Assembly: GCF_000938305.1 (NCBI RefSeq)
Contig: NZ_JYMT01000010.1
Span: 155,486 to 219,485 of the forward strand
Direction: 5' to 3'
DNA: 64,000 nucleotides
Origin: Bradyrhizobium sp. LTSP885
Lineage (GTDB): Bacteria; Pseudomonadota; Alphaproteobacteria; Rhizobiales; Xanthobacteraceae
Shown here: positions 44,756 to 53,944 of the stretch, piece by piece
Layout: every line of letters begins with the position of its first letter
Position numbering within the stretch: the first letter of the stretch is position 1
Notes under the pieces: generated by a model
Database searches by the model: none
The model's input: only the letters and a program-made list of their open reading frames with translations
Told to the model about the DNA's origin: nothing
Program-made: the position numbers and the translations under genes

Positions 44756-45661
44756 CTATAACTCAAACCCGTGCGCCTCTTTCAGCTCGCGCTTGAATTC
44801 TTCAATCCCGGAACGGGCAATCAACTTGCGGGCTTCGATGATCTTTAGGTCGACGAGATATCGGTACCAGAGTGTCTGGAAGAGATTGAACGAGAGGCCC
44901 GCCGTTCCGTCCAGAAAGCCCAGCCGGAAAACGTAGCGATAGAGGAAAAGCGCGAAGGCACGATAGAGGAGCGGAGCCCGGTTATAGAGCGACTGCTTCT
45001 TGAAGCGCTTCGCCTTTGCCTCTCCCGTGGTCGCCAGGGAATCGTCTTCTCGATAAAATCGATGTTCGGCATTCAGAAAATCGATCATTTCGCGGATCGC
45101 GTAGCGATTGTGCTTGTCGATCCAGAAGCTGACATCCTTCCTGTTGTCGTCGATCAGCGCCCCGGGAAGTTGGGCAATCTCGCCATGGGAAACGACGGTG
45201 TGCTCGTCCATCCAGCGGCTTTCAATTCGTCCCAAATTCGTTCGCCAGATCTTGAGCAGGTGCTGCGGCGATACTCCTCCATGCCGAATGATGCGCCCCG
45301 CAAACGTGATGTATCGGGTGACGGCTGCCCCGGTGACGGTTTTCGGGAACATTGGAAGCTGGGTGGCAATCGCGGCGGCCAGTTGAGGATCGATGTACTC
45401 GTCGGCGTCGATGCGCATTGTCCAGTCAGACACGATCCCGCAATTGTCCAAAGCCCAATTGAATTGGTCTGCGTAATTGTGAAACGCGCGTTGGTATACT
45501 TCAGCGCCGGCGGCTTTCGCTAGTTCCACCGTTTCGTCCGAGGAAAACGAGTCAACGACGACGACTCGAGATACAGAAGCGCGAAGACTTTCAATGCATC
45601 GAGCTATGTGCAGCTTTTCGTTCTTGGTGAGGATGATAGCTGTGAGCAGGGAATCCTTCAT
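44756..45661 (-). CDS. glycosyltransferase, GT2 family
   Basis: A 301-aa GT-A enzyme from ATG 45661; the frame runs to 45730 but MKDSLLTAIILTKNEK is the family start. Conserved parts are the glycine-less SVSRVVVVDSFSSDETVELA and the metal-binding DxD equivalent MRIDADEYIDPQ. The C-terminal third has a hydrophobic/amphipathic region (ALFLYRYVFRLGFLDGTAGLSFNLF) and a basic tail, as in WaaE/KdtX-like transferases, so it may associate with the membrane. Donor unknown. Confidence 0.92.
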   Translation of the reverse strand: MKDSLLTAIILTKNEKLHIARCIESLRASVSRVVVVDSFSSDETVELAKAAGAEVYQRAFHNYADQFNWALDNCGIVSDWTMRIDADEYIDPQLAAAIATQLPMFPKTVTGAAVTRYITFAGRIIRHGGVSPQHLLKIWRTNLGRIESRWMDEHTVVSHGEIAQLPGALIDDNRKDVSFWIDKHNRYAIREMIDFLNAEHRFYREDDSLATTGEAKAKRFKKQSLYNRAPLLYRAFALFLYRYVFRLGFLDGTAGLSFNLFQTLWYRYLVDLKIIEARKLIARSGIEEFKRELKEAHGFEL

Positions 45662-45870
45662 GTCGATACTGCAAGATACCTTTATTGCTTTCGTGGAGCA
45701 CGGGAGCGCATCCAGGGTGCGCTGGACCAAAGTGCGAATCCCGGCTCATGAGTCAGATTCATGCCTGCCGTCCTTACACGCGGGCTCTCAGCGATTTACC
45801 ACATGAATATGAGAACCGGCGACGGCACGGTGAGCAAGCGATCAGGATCAGGGGTCTCCTCACTGTTACG

Positions 45871-47370
45871 TCAGTGGGACTTAGAGCGCAGGAATTCTCG
45901 CACCGCAGTAAGCGCGAGTATGCGCACGTCGAGCGCCAGGCTCCAATTGTTGATGTACCACAAGTCATGCTCCACCCGCTTCTCCATCAGCTCGAGGGCG
46001 CGGGTCTCTCCGCGGTAACCATTCACTTGTGCCCAGCCGGTGATGCCGGGCTTGACGTGATGGCGGAAAGCGTAGGTGCCGATCAGTTGTTCGTATTCCG
46101 AGTTGTGGGCAGCGGCGTGGGGGCGGGGGCCGACCAGAGACATGTCGCCCTTCAGCACGTTGAAGATCTGCGGCAGCTCGTCGATCGAGGTCTTGCGCAG
46201 CCACTTGCCGACCATGGTCACCCGGGGATCATCGCGGCTCGCCTGCACAATCTTTGGCCCATCATCAAGCACGCTCATTGAACGGAACTTGAAGATGCGG
46301 AATGCGCGGCCGTTGAAGCCGTTTCGGGTCTGACGGAAGAAGATCGGCCCGCGCGAGGTGCATACGATGAATAGCGCTGCGATCAGCATGACTGGCGCGA
46401 ACACGATCAGTGCGAGCGATGCACCCACGATGTCGAGCATGCGCTTAAGCGCGCACTCCTTCCAGCTCAGCGGCGCGCGGCGGAGCTCGGCGGTCCAGGT
46501 GTTGCCGGCGCTGGCCAGCGGATATCGCAGAAAGCGCGAGACGTTTGCGTCGGGGATCAGATGCACCGGAATCGGCAGGACCTTCAACCCGTCCAGGATG
46601 CTGTCGATGGCGTGCCGCCGGCTCCAGTCCATCAGGAGGAACACGTCCTCCACCTTGTTCTCACGCGTGTAGGCGATCAAATCCTCAAAATGGGCGTTGA
46701 TCCGCGACATCAGCAACGGGGAGCTGAGGTCCTTGGCTCGGATCTCAAGCGTGTGCATGACGCGGTAGCCGTGTTGGCACAGCTCCATCAATGCAGCCGA
46801 CGAGGCCGCCAACCCGAACTCGGCGATCACCACCACCCGGCCATTGGCAAACACGCCGGAGCGCAGGGCGCTCTCCGTCCAGCGCGACGTGACCGCCTTC
46901 CAGGTCAGCAGCGCGGCTAGTCCAACGAGGTAGAACGAGATCATGGTGCCGCGGGAAAACTCATCACTCACCTTCATGGTGAAGGCGATCGCCAGCAGCG
47001 CGGCAAACACGCCGGTCCAGGTCGTTAGCGTGATGCGCCACTGCCGGGGCAGGTTGGTGATGTTCTTCAGCCGATAGCCGTGCTGGACCGTGATCAGCAG
47101 CCCAAAATTGATCGCGACGAGCAGACTGGCAGCTACATCGACGTCGACTTTGCCGACCGTTCCGGCAGACAACAGGTGATATACTACTGCGCAGCCGGTG
47201 CCACAGGCCAAGATGAAGAGGCCATCCGCAGCAATCATGAGCTGTTCGACGGCCGCCGGGCGCAGCCAGCTCGGTCCAGAATGGGAAGGCGGGGTGGTCG
47301 GTCCGCCCCCAGTACGCACGTCAGGGCCGGGATCGAGACGTGGATCAGAGCGATACGATACAATAGTCAT
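45871..47370 (-). CDS. undecaprenyl-phosphate sugar phosphotransferase, WcaJ-like
   Basis: A 499-aa initiating enzyme that links the first sugar-1-phosphate to undecaprenyl phosphate. The N-terminal half holds four hydrophobic helices and a CoA-binding-like domain (NGRVVVIAEFGLAASSAAL). The C-terminal catalytic domain shows KRMLDIVGASLALIVFAPVML, then FRQTRNGFNGRAFRIFKFRSM, SIDELPQIFNVLKGDMSLVGPRP and HHVKPGITGWAQVNGYRGET. The length matches full-size WcaJ. The first sugar is probably glucose or galactose. It is divergent from the binding-protein gene across a repeat-rich gap. Confidence 0.95.
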   Translation of the reverse strand: MTIVSYRSDPRLDPGPDVRTGGGPTTPPSHSGPSWLRPAAVEQLMIAADGLFILACGTGCAVVYHLLSAGTVGKVDVDVAASLLVAINFGLLITVQHGYRLKNITNLPRQWRITLTTWTGVFAALLAIAFTMKVSDEFSRGTMISFYLVGLAALLTWKAVTSRWTESALRSGVFANGRVVVIAEFGLAASSAALMELCQHGYRVMHTLEIRAKDLSSPLLMSRINAHFEDLIAYTRENKVEDVFLLMDWSRRHAIDSILDGLKVLPIPVHLIPDANVSRFLRYPLASAGNTWTAELRRAPLSWKECALKRMLDIVGASLALIVFAPVMLIAALFIVCTSRGPIFFRQTRNGFNGRAFRIFKFRSMSVLDDGPKIVQASRDDPRVTMVGKWLRKTSIDELPQIFNVLKGDMSLVGPRPHAAAHNSEYEQLIGTYAFRHHVKPGITGWAQVNGYRGETRALELMEKRVEHDLWYINNWSLALDVRILALTAVREFLRSKSH

Positions 47371-47429
47371 GGTTCTGAAAGGTCCCAGACCTCAAAAAAT
47401 TAAAGCATTATCCGCGATGTACTTGAGAA

Positions 47430-47474
47430 AATGACGTTCAGAACAATGACGGTTAGAACAATGATTGGGGAGAA
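47430..47474. repeat. three 15-bp tandem direct repeats upstream of wcaJ-like gene
   Basis: AATGACGTTCAGAAC (47430-47444), AATGACGGTTAGAAC (47445-47459; 13 of 15 match) and AATGATTGGGGAGAA (47460-47474, diverged) stand head to tail 60-105 bp upstream of the sugar-phosphotransferase start. Direct repeats of this size in a promoter region suggest several copies of one activator or repressor site. Confidence 0.5.
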
Positions 47475-47521
47475 ATAATCTTAGGCCTGTTACTGTATCG
47501 CGATAGCCCCACAACCTCAAC

Positions 47522-47538
47522 TGGCGAGTTGCTCGCCA
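47522..47538. promoter_or_regulatory. perfect 7-bp inverted repeat in the divergent gap
   Basis: TGGCGAG-TTG-CTCGCCA lies 44-60 bp before the binding-protein start at 47582, in the same gap as the 15-bp repeats. It could be a regulator site for the rightward gene or a hairpin. Its exact role is unknown. Confidence 0.45.
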
Positions 47539-47581
47539 ATATTTCAGGACATTGCAAGTGGCTCGAAGAAGGTCGCGGCGA

Positions 47582-48637
47582 ATGGCAAGGCGCGGGTCCC
47601 GCAAGCCGCTGCTTGTTGTCCTTGCTGCCTCGGTGGTGGCCGGTCTGGCAATCCTCGGCCTGCGTCCCGACGGCGGGGACGTGACAAGAGACGCCAAGCC
47701 GGCAGCGCAATTGAGCCTTATCGTGGACGGCGCGTTGGGAGCGCGCTTCGCGGGCGAAATGATCGCCCAGAAGCAGGGTTTTCTGCCTTCCAGCATCTCG
47801 TTGCTCGCGGACCCGGATGACCCTGATTTCGTGGCGAGCGTCGCACGTGAACATGCCATTGGCGTGACGTCCAGCCAGAAGTTCCTGCTAGCGGCCTGGC
47901 GCGGTATCCCGGTGACGGCGTTCGGTGCGAGCCTAATTGATACGTCCACTGTGATTTTCACCCTGGAAAGCTCGGGCCTGCGTCGCCCGGCGGATTTGGC
48001 GGGCAAGCGGGTTGGCTACCGGAAGGGTAGCGATGGAGATGTGATTTTCGATGCCATGATGGCCCAGCTTGGTCTCCCCCGGAGCCAAATTGAGAAGGTA
48101 CCCGGCCGTGACACGTTCGAGGCCCTGCAGAAGGGCGAGGTGGACGCGATCATCGCGGCTGTTGACCAAGAGCCTCGACCGTCGGACCCGGGCTATGTAC
48201 GGCTGAACGTGATCAAGCCCCAGGAATATGCCATCCATGTCCCTGGATTGGTCTATTTCGCTCGTTCCGACCTGGTTCATGATCGTCCCTCTGCCGTCGC
48301 GCAAGTCCTCGAAGGACTCATCAAGGGCTGGCAGTTCGTCTATTCCGACTATGCACGTAGCGTGCCTGTTCTCGTCGGATTTGATCCGCGAAATCTCAAT
48401 CCAGACCGTGTGAGATTTGAGCTTCAGCAGCAGCGAAGTCTGGTCCTGCCGACGGGCGGGCGCATTGCCGACTACGACGAAAGCCGCTGGAGGACACTCC
48501 GGGATATCCTCATCTTCGCCAAGCTGGGCGAGGAGACCGTCCCCTTAACTCAGTCGGTCAACTACCAGCTGTTGCGGGACGTTTACCGGCGTACGCCTGA
48601 TCTGGGGGCTCCAGGAGCTTGGAACGGAGAGAACTAG
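47582..48637 (+). CDS. NMT1/taurine-type substrate-binding protein, orphan
   Basis: A 351-aa protein from ATG 47582 with AGAAGG upstream; a TTG at 47552 is in frame. A basic N-terminus and one hydrophobic helix (PLLVVLAASVVAGLAILGL) act as signal or anchor. The two-lobe binding-protein fold of the SsuA/TauA/NMT1 group is shown by QLSLIVDGALGARFAGEMIAQKQGFL and ADLAGKRVGYRKGSDGDVIFDAM. No ABC permease or ATPase is near. It lies divergent from the sugar phosphotransferase. Ligand and partner unknown. Confidence 0.82.
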   Translation: MARRGSRKPLLVVLAASVVAGLAILGLRPDGGDVTRDAKPAAQLSLIVDGALGARFAGEMIAQKQGFLPSSISLLADPDDPDFVASVAREHAIGVTSSQKFLLAAWRGIPVTAFGASLIDTSTVIFTLESSGLRRPADLAGKRVGYRKGSDGDVIFDAMMAQLGLPRSQIEKVPGRDTFEALQKGEVDAIIAAVDQEPRPSDPGYVRLNVIKPQEYAIHVPGLVYFARSDLVHDRPSAVAQVLEGLIKGWQFVYSDYARSVPVLVGFDPRNLNPDRVRFELQQQRSLVLPTGGRIADYDESRWRTLRDILIFAKLGEETVPLTQSVNYQLLRDVYRRTPDLGAPGAWNGEN

Positions 48638-48847
48638 GGCGAAGAAGCCACACTCCCGCGCTATGTCAACCGAAGTTTCAATTTCGCGGGACGAACAAGT
48701 TGCCTTCATCAGGGCCGGCTTGGTAGTCTGCTTCGGCCATTGGTCTGAATTTATGGGTGATTGGCGGATCTCGTTTGCGGCTGGCCATGCTTTGTTCGGA
48801 GCCGCGCAAATCATTGATAGGTCGGTCAGGGCAGGGGAGCTTTTCGG

Positions 48848-49126
48848 ATGTTCAAGACGTGCGCGCAGGTTGGTTTCCTGATCTTGGCTGCTTCCGTGGG
48901 GCTGGCGAATAGCGCGAGTGCCGCAATGCAAGTGCCTGTGAGCTCGGCCATTCTGGCCGGCGAAAATCGGGCCACGCCGATCACGTTCTGGGCCCAACCC
49001 TATCCTCATCGCTTCGTTCCGTGGCGGAACAGGTGCCCCCGGGTTCGCGTCGAGACCCCTTACGGTTGGTACTGGGATCGCGCATGCGTCGTGTCCAGTG
49101 AACCGGTCCTGCGTCGAGCCTACTGA
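48848..49126 (+). CDS. small secreted protein with Trp/Tyr-rich tail
   Basis: A 92-aa protein with GGGGAGC upstream of the ATG. Signal peptide (VGFLILAASVGLANSASA). The mature part has two cysteines (RNRCPRV and DRACVV) and an aromatic motif VETPYGWYWDRAC, a composition often found in small envelope proteins of this group. Function unknown. Confidence 0.65.
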   Translation: MFKTCAQVGFLILAASVGLANSASAAMQVPVSSAILAGENRATPITFWAQPYPHRFVPWRNRCPRVRVETPYGWYWDRACVVSSEPVLRRAY

Positions 49127-49357
49127 ACTCTGAATCTAGTTTTCTCGAGAAGGGCAACGGCAGTCGCGATGGTGGCGTGCTGCGATTGTCCATTTCCGCA
49201 TCACCGCCTGCTCTCATTTTGCGCAGGCTACACGTTCATTATGAATACGATTGTATTGCAGTGCACGCTGTTGCATGGTGAAGATTGTGTTAGCAAAATA
49301 TTGAGATTGCGCTGAACTGCGAAGCAGTTTGGGTTCAAGTTTTTTTAAGGCTGTAGC

Positions 49358-50332
49358 ATGAGCGAACGTTCGGCCTATGAGCTGTCCGGAAAGCGGGTGT
49401 TCGTCGCCGGGCATCGCGGTATGGTGGGATCCGCCATTGTGCGCCGTCTCGCCTCAGAGAACTGCGATGTGCTCGTGGCGGATCGCCGTGAGTTGGATCT
49501 CACGAAAGAAGACGCGACGCTCCAATGGTTGGAGGCCAACCGTCCGGAGGTCGTGATCCATGCGGCGGCAAAAGTCGGAGGAATCGCTGCCAACAATAAT
49601 TTCCCGGTCGATTTTCTCTGCGACAATCTCGCCATCGAATTGAACGTGATCCGGGCAAGCCACGCGATTGGCGTTCGGCGTCTCCTGTTTCTGGGGTCGT
49701 CCTGTATCTATCCCAAGCACGCCAAGCAGCCGATCAGCGAAAGCGAATTGCTGACGGGACCGCTTGAGCCGACCAACGAATGGTACGCCATTGCCAAGAT
49801 CGCTGGCCTCAAGATGTGTCAGGCCTATCGCCGCCAGTTTGGCGACGACTTTATTTCCGCGATGCCGACCAATCTTTATGGTCGTGGCGACAACTATCAT
49901 CCCGATCACAGTCATGTCCCGGCGGCGCTGATCCGGCGTTTCCACGAAGCCAAACTTGCACAGGCGCCGACCGTAACGGTTTGGGGCACCGGCACGCCGC
50001 TGCGAGAATTTCTGAACGTCGAAGATCTTGCCGACGCCTGTATCTTTCTGCTGAAGACCTATTCAAGCGTCCTTCCGATCAATGTGGGCAGCGGCGACGA
50101 ATTGTCGATCGCGGATTTCGCCGCGATGGTTGCCGAGGTCGTCGGATACGAGGGAAAGCTCGTTTTCGATGCATCCAAGCCAGATGGGACACCGCGAAAG
50201 CTGCTCGACAGCTCCCGGATTCGGTCGCTTGGCTGGCACCCGAGTGTCCCCCTGATGACGGGTCTCCGCGCTGCATACGAAGATTTTCTCCAGGGCTACG
50301 GCCGCCACCTGGAAGTCGCCGCTGCCCGTTGA
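49358..50332 (+). CDS. fcl: GDP-L-fucose synthase
   Basis: A 324-aa bifunctional epimerase/reductase that turns GDP-4-keto-6-deoxymannose into GDP-L-fucose. NADP motif VAGHRGMVGSAIVRRL, then the catalytic GSSCIYPKHAKQPI and the YAIAKIAGLKMC Tyr-Lys pair, and NLYGRGDNYHPDHSHVPAALIRRF are all as in WcaG/Fcl. AAGG precedes the ATG. It pairs in function with gmd (51810-52901), which is convergent, and is followed by a glycosyltransferase. Confidence 0.96.
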   Translation: MSERSAYELSGKRVFVAGHRGMVGSAIVRRLASENCDVLVADRRELDLTKEDATLQWLEANRPEVVIHAAAKVGGIAANNNFPVDFLCDNLAIELNVIRASHAIGVRRLLFLGSSCIYPKHAKQPISESELLTGPLEPTNEWYAIAKIAGLKMCQAYRRQFGDDFISAMPTNLYGRGDNYHPDHSHVPAALIRRFHEAKLAQAPTVTVWGTGTPLREFLNVEDLADACIFLLKTYSSVLPINVGSGDELSIADFAAMVAEVVGYEGKLVFDASKPDGTPRKLLDSSRIRSLGWHPSVPLMTGLRAAYEDFLQGYGRHLEVAAAR

Positions 50333-50396
50333 TTTAGCTTGCCTCGTTTTTGGTCGCAGAGCCTGCGACGCCGCGCATAAAGTTGGATTTTGAGTA

Positions 50397-51704
50397 ATGC
50401 GAATACTTTTGGTCGGAATTAATTACGCGCCCGATCTGATCGGAGTGGCGAAATATAATACTGAGCTTTGCGAGGGCCTCGCGGCCGAGGGACATGAGGT
50501 GAGAGTGATCACCGCCCCGCCCTATTATCCCGATTGGAAGATACCTGCTGCTTTCCACAAGTCCTATTTCAGGGCGAGAAATATCGGCGGTGTCCGTGTT
50601 ACTCGCACGCCGATCTACGTGCCCCGACGTCCATCAGGTCTCAAGCGATTGGTTCACCACGCGTCATTCGCGCTGACAAGCGCGGTGCCGGTTTTGCGCG
50701 AGGCTTTCTCCTGGCGACCCGACATCATGTTGTCGGTCGCACCGTCGCTGATGTCGGCTGCGCTCGTCCCATTCATCGCGCGTCAGGTCGGCGCGAAGTC
50801 ATGGCTTCACGTGCAGGACTTCGAAGTCGATGCGGCCTTTGACCTGGGGCTTCTTCAAAATAGCTTGCTCCGCAAGACCATGCTCAAGGTCGAAGCAGCC
50901 ATTCTTCGTTCATTCGACCGGGTTTCCTCGATTTCGTCCCAGATGGTGGATCGCCTGAAAAGCAAGGGGATTGCTGCCGAGCGGACCACCGAGGTCCGGA
51001 ATTGGATCGACACCAAAGCGATATTTCCTCGACCAAAACAGTCCAGTTATCGCGAGGCGCTTGGCCTCGGCAAGGATGATATTGTTGCGCTTTATTCAGG
51101 GACCATGTCCGCCAAACAAGGGCTCGATCTCGTGATCGAAGCTGCAGTGCTCCTAGAAGGCAGCCATCCCCGGGTTCATATCATTCTGGCGGGCGAGGGG
51201 CCTCAGAAAGCAAAACTTATAGAAGCGGGGGCCAACCGCTCGAGAGTCCATTTTCTCGGGCTGCAGCCCGTCGAGCGGTTCAACGAGCTGATGGCGACGG
51301 CAGATTTTCATCTGATTCCGCAAAGGGCTGAGGCGGCTGATCTCGTCTTGCCATCGAAGTTGGGAGCAATTTTTGCCTCTGGACGACCGGTGATCGCGAT
51401 GGCCGGGAAAGGCACCGGCCTCGCGGCCGAGGTCGAGGGAGCCGGCTTGGTCATTCCGCCCGGTGATGCTCGTGCACTTGCGTCGGCAATTTGCACGCTT
51501 AGCGAAGACCGGGCGATCTGCGTGCGATTGAGTGCGGAAGGGCGGAATCGTTCGATTGAGCGTTGGGACCGCCAGACCATCGTTCGCCGTTGGGCGGAAG
51601 ACATGGTGGCCGCGCGCGGTCCGTTCGGCAACGACGGCGCAGGCCGGGCGAAGGTCGAAAATCGGATTCCTCTTCCGGTGGAAGACGCGGTCGGAACACC
51701 CTGA
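50397..51704 (+). CDS. glycosyltransferase, WcaI/WbuB-like
   Basis: A 435-aa GT4 enzyme with an N-terminus typical of WcaI/WbuB: MRILLVGINYAPDLIGVAKY and ITAPPYYPDWKI. The donor domain carries IVALYSGTMSAKQGLDLVIEAA and VHFLGLQPVERFNELMATADFHLIP. WcaI-type enzymes are fucosyl- or related transferases in colanic acid; a fucose role here is suggested by the adjacent GDP-fucose genes. About 65 bp after fcl, so probably one operon. Confidence 0.9.
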   Translation: MRILLVGINYAPDLIGVAKYNTELCEGLAAEGHEVRVITAPPYYPDWKIPAAFHKSYFRARNIGGVRVTRTPIYVPRRPSGLKRLVHHASFALTSAVPVLREAFSWRPDIMLSVAPSLMSAALVPFIARQVGAKSWLHVQDFEVDAAFDLGLLQNSLLRKTMLKVEAAILRSFDRVSSISSQMVDRLKSKGIAAERTTEVRNWIDTKAIFPRPKQSSYREALGLGKDDIVALYSGTMSAKQGLDLVIEAAVLLEGSHPRVHIILAGEGPQKAKLIEAGANRSRVHFLGLQPVERFNELMATADFHLIPQRAEAADLVLPSKLGAIFASGRPVIAMAGKGTGLAAEVEGAGLVIPPGDARALASAICTLSEDRAICVRLSAEGRNRSIERWDRQTIVRRWAEDMVAARGPFGNDGAGRAKVENRIPLPVEDAVGTP

Positions 51705-51809
51705 CGACGTGCGCAGCACCGCTCGTTGATCGAGGCGGCGGCACACCGGGCATACAGGAATGGAAGGCCGAGCGAACTTGGCCCCCAAAGCCCGTTTTCG
51801 CCCGGACGG

Positions 51810-52901
51810 TCATTCGTGCCGTGGAAAGTACCGGAATCCGTGCTGCTTGATCAGCTCGTCTCGCTTTGCTGAAGCCAGATCTTCCTTCATCATTTCTTGC
51901 ACCAGACTTGCAAACGAAGTCTTTGGCTCCCACCCTAGCTTCTGCTTTGCCTTGCTGGGATCCCCGAGCAGAGTGGCGACCTCGGCGGGTCGGAAGTAGC
52001 GTGGGTCCACCGATACGATGCATTTGCCTGTTGCGGCGTCGTACCCTTTCTCATGGACGCCGCTACCTTCCCATTGCACGTGAATTCCGACCTCATTGGC
52101 AGCGATGTTGACGAAATCCCGTACCGAGTGCTGTACACCGGTTGCGATCACGAAGTCCTCAGGCTCTTGCTGCTGCAGCATCAGCCACTGCATTTCGACA
52201 TAGTCCCGGGCGTGGCCCCAGTCTCTCAGGGAATCGAGATTACCCAGATAAAGGCGCTCCTGCAGGCCGAGATGGATACGCGCAAGCGCTCGGGTAATCT
52301 TTCGAGTGACGAAGGTCTCACCGCGTACGGGGGACTCGTGATTGAACAGGATACCGTTGCAGGCGTACATGCCGTAGGCTTCGCGGTAGTTGACCGTGAT
52401 CCAGTAAGCGTAAAGCTTGGCAACCGCGTAGGGCGAGCGGGGGTAAAAGGGCGTCGTCTCCTTCTGGGGAATTTCCTGAACCAGACCGTAAAGTTCGGAC
52501 GTTGATGCCTGGTAGAAGCGAGCCGTCTTTTCGAGACCGACTATCCGCATCGCTTCCAGAATGCGAAGCGTTCCGATTGCATCGGAGTTTGCCGTGTATT
52601 CAGGTTCCTCGAACGACACAGCTACATGGCTTTGCGCGGCGAGATTGTAGATCTCGTCGGGTCGTACCTCCGCAACGATACGGATAAGACTGGACGAGTC
52701 GGTGAGGTCCCCATAGTGCAGCTTGAACTGCGGGTTCGGCTCGTGCGGGTCAAGATAAAGGTGATCAATACGATCTGTATTGAAGAGCGAGGCGCGGCGC
52801 TTGATGCCATGGACCTCATAACCTTTCTCCAGAAGCAGCTCTGCCAGATAGGCCCCGTCTTGCCCAGTGACACCTGTGATCAACGCGCGTTTCTTGGTCA
52901 T
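51810..52901 (-). CDS. gmd: GDP-mannose 4,6-dehydratase
   Basis: A 363-aa enzyme from ATG 52901 ([20 protein letters not shown]); the frame reaches back to 53111 but the added residues are non-family. It makes GDP-4-keto-6-deoxymannose for fcl. Seen are the NADP motif, [37 protein letters not shown], the Tyr-Lys pair in [10 protein letters not shown], and [18 protein letters not shown]. The C-terminus ends with the [20 protein letters not shown] block. Convergent with the WcaI-like gene. Confidence 0.97.
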   Translation of the reverse strand: MTKKRALITGVTGQDGAYLAELLLEKGYEVHGIKRRASLFNTDRIDHLYLDPHEPNPQFKLHYGDLTDSSSLIRIVAEVRPDEIYNLAAQSHVAVSFEEPEYTANSDAIGTLRILEAMRIVGLEKTARFYQASTSELYGLVQEIPQKETTPFYPRSPYAVAKLYAYWITVNYREAYGMYACNGILFNHESPVRGETFVTRKITRALARIHLGLQERLYLGNLDSLRDWGHARDYVEMQWLMLQQQEPEDFVIATGVQHSVRDFVNIAANEVGIHVQWEGSGVHEKGYDAATGKCIVSVDPRYFRPAEVATLLGDPSKAKQKLGWEPKTSFASLVQEMMKEDLASAKRDELIKQHGFRYFPRHE

Positions 52902-53542
52902 TGAAATCTCATAAAGGTTGAAACCTGTACTTACGCGAAACTGCTTGTGCCGGCTACGGGGAGATGAGTTTTTCGATTTTTGCGAGAAACTAATGTTAAT
53001 TCCGTCGTCACCGCTTACGATCTGGTAGCGCTCGGCCCTGCTGCCTGGATTACGGCAAAGGGATTTGTAGCGACGGACCATACCGGGTGTCAGCCATGCT
53101 TGCACTCTCAATCCGGTGGATGCGAGCCAATGACTGCTGCAGCGGCAAATGCGCTACTATGGCCGAAGCGGGTTGCATCAGTAGTATGCACAGCTGCCGA
53201 GTAATTGTGCTTTTCTGGAAATTGCTTCGCCGCATCTCTGGCAACCACCTCGTCATCATCAGAACGGAAGGTTCGCTTGCCTTGGCGGGCAACGCGGTGG
53301 CACTTTAAGTTTGATTTCCTGTCGCAACCCTACGGGCCGGTGCGGCGTTCGCTGATACACGCGACAAGGGCTCGACCGTGCTGGCGGTTGCCGCCACCAT
53401 CGATGACCATAGAGCCGCTCAACTTCAAACGCTGTGAGCGTTGCGGCCCGTCGAAAATCAAGCCATCGGCCTTTTCCTTGACGGTGCTGACGAGAAGCGG
53501 GACGAGAAACAGAAGCCCAAGTGTCCGGCAGAAATTGCTAGC
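52902..53542. other. gene-free boundary between EPS locus and phage-type genes
   Basis: 641 bp with only frames of poor composition (the longest, 53205-53732 plus, is Ser/Arg-rich and overlaps a good gene on the other strand). Degraded gene fragments may lie here (for example NFKRCERCG near 53430), but none is recognisable. It includes the gmd promoter. No repeat or tRNA was seen. Confidence 0.5.
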
Positions 53543-53944
53543 TCAGCGAGGATCGATGTCGGGGCCGAAGATCGGCTCGCGCCGCTTCTCGCCATCGGAC
53601 TGCCAGTCGTCTAGCGGAAGGTCAATTTCGGGCCGTTTGATGTGTATCGTGGATGGCGGTCGATCGGCGCCGCACTCAGTGCAAGCGGCCGGCAAGCATT
53701 CCTTGCAATTTTCCGACCTCTTTCGCTCTTGACGATGATCGTACCAGTGGGCGGCAATCAGCATGCCGGCAATGGTGAGCAATCCGCCGACAGGGCCGAC
53801 GTGATGAGCGTAGAAGCGCACGCCTAACATCACGAGCGAGTAAAGCACCACGCACGCGATCGAAAATGCGATGCCGTGTCTCATCCAGCCATACTGCTTT
53901 GCGGGTTGCTGATGCTTTTCGAATTCGAGGGGACCGTTCTTCAT
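53543..53944 (-). CDS. small membrane protein, phage-type operon
   Basis: A 133-aa protein with two hydrophobic helices ([19 protein letters not shown] and [16 protein letters not shown]). A cytoplasmic tail follows, with a Cys pattern ([19 protein letters not shown]) that may bind a metal. The last 30 residues are acidic. It overlaps the ERF-HNH gene by 4 bp. Function unknown; position suggests a phage-derived gene. Confidence 0.7.
   Translation of the reverse strand: MKNGPLEFEKHQQPAKQYGWMRHGIAFSIACVVLYSLVMLGVRFYAHHVGPVGGLLTIAGMLIAAHWYDHRQERKRSENCKECLPAACTECGADRPPSTIHIKRPEIDLPLDDWQSDGEKRREPIFGPDIDPR

Noticed and set aside
48663..48881. 72-aa plus-strand frame
   Set aside because: It overlaps the start of the signal-peptide protein at 48848, has no recognisable ribosome site, and no domain.
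53205..53732. 175-aa plus-strand frame
   Set aside because: Ser/Arg-rich composition without domain, and it overlaps the better-supported minus-strand membrane protein at 53543-53944.
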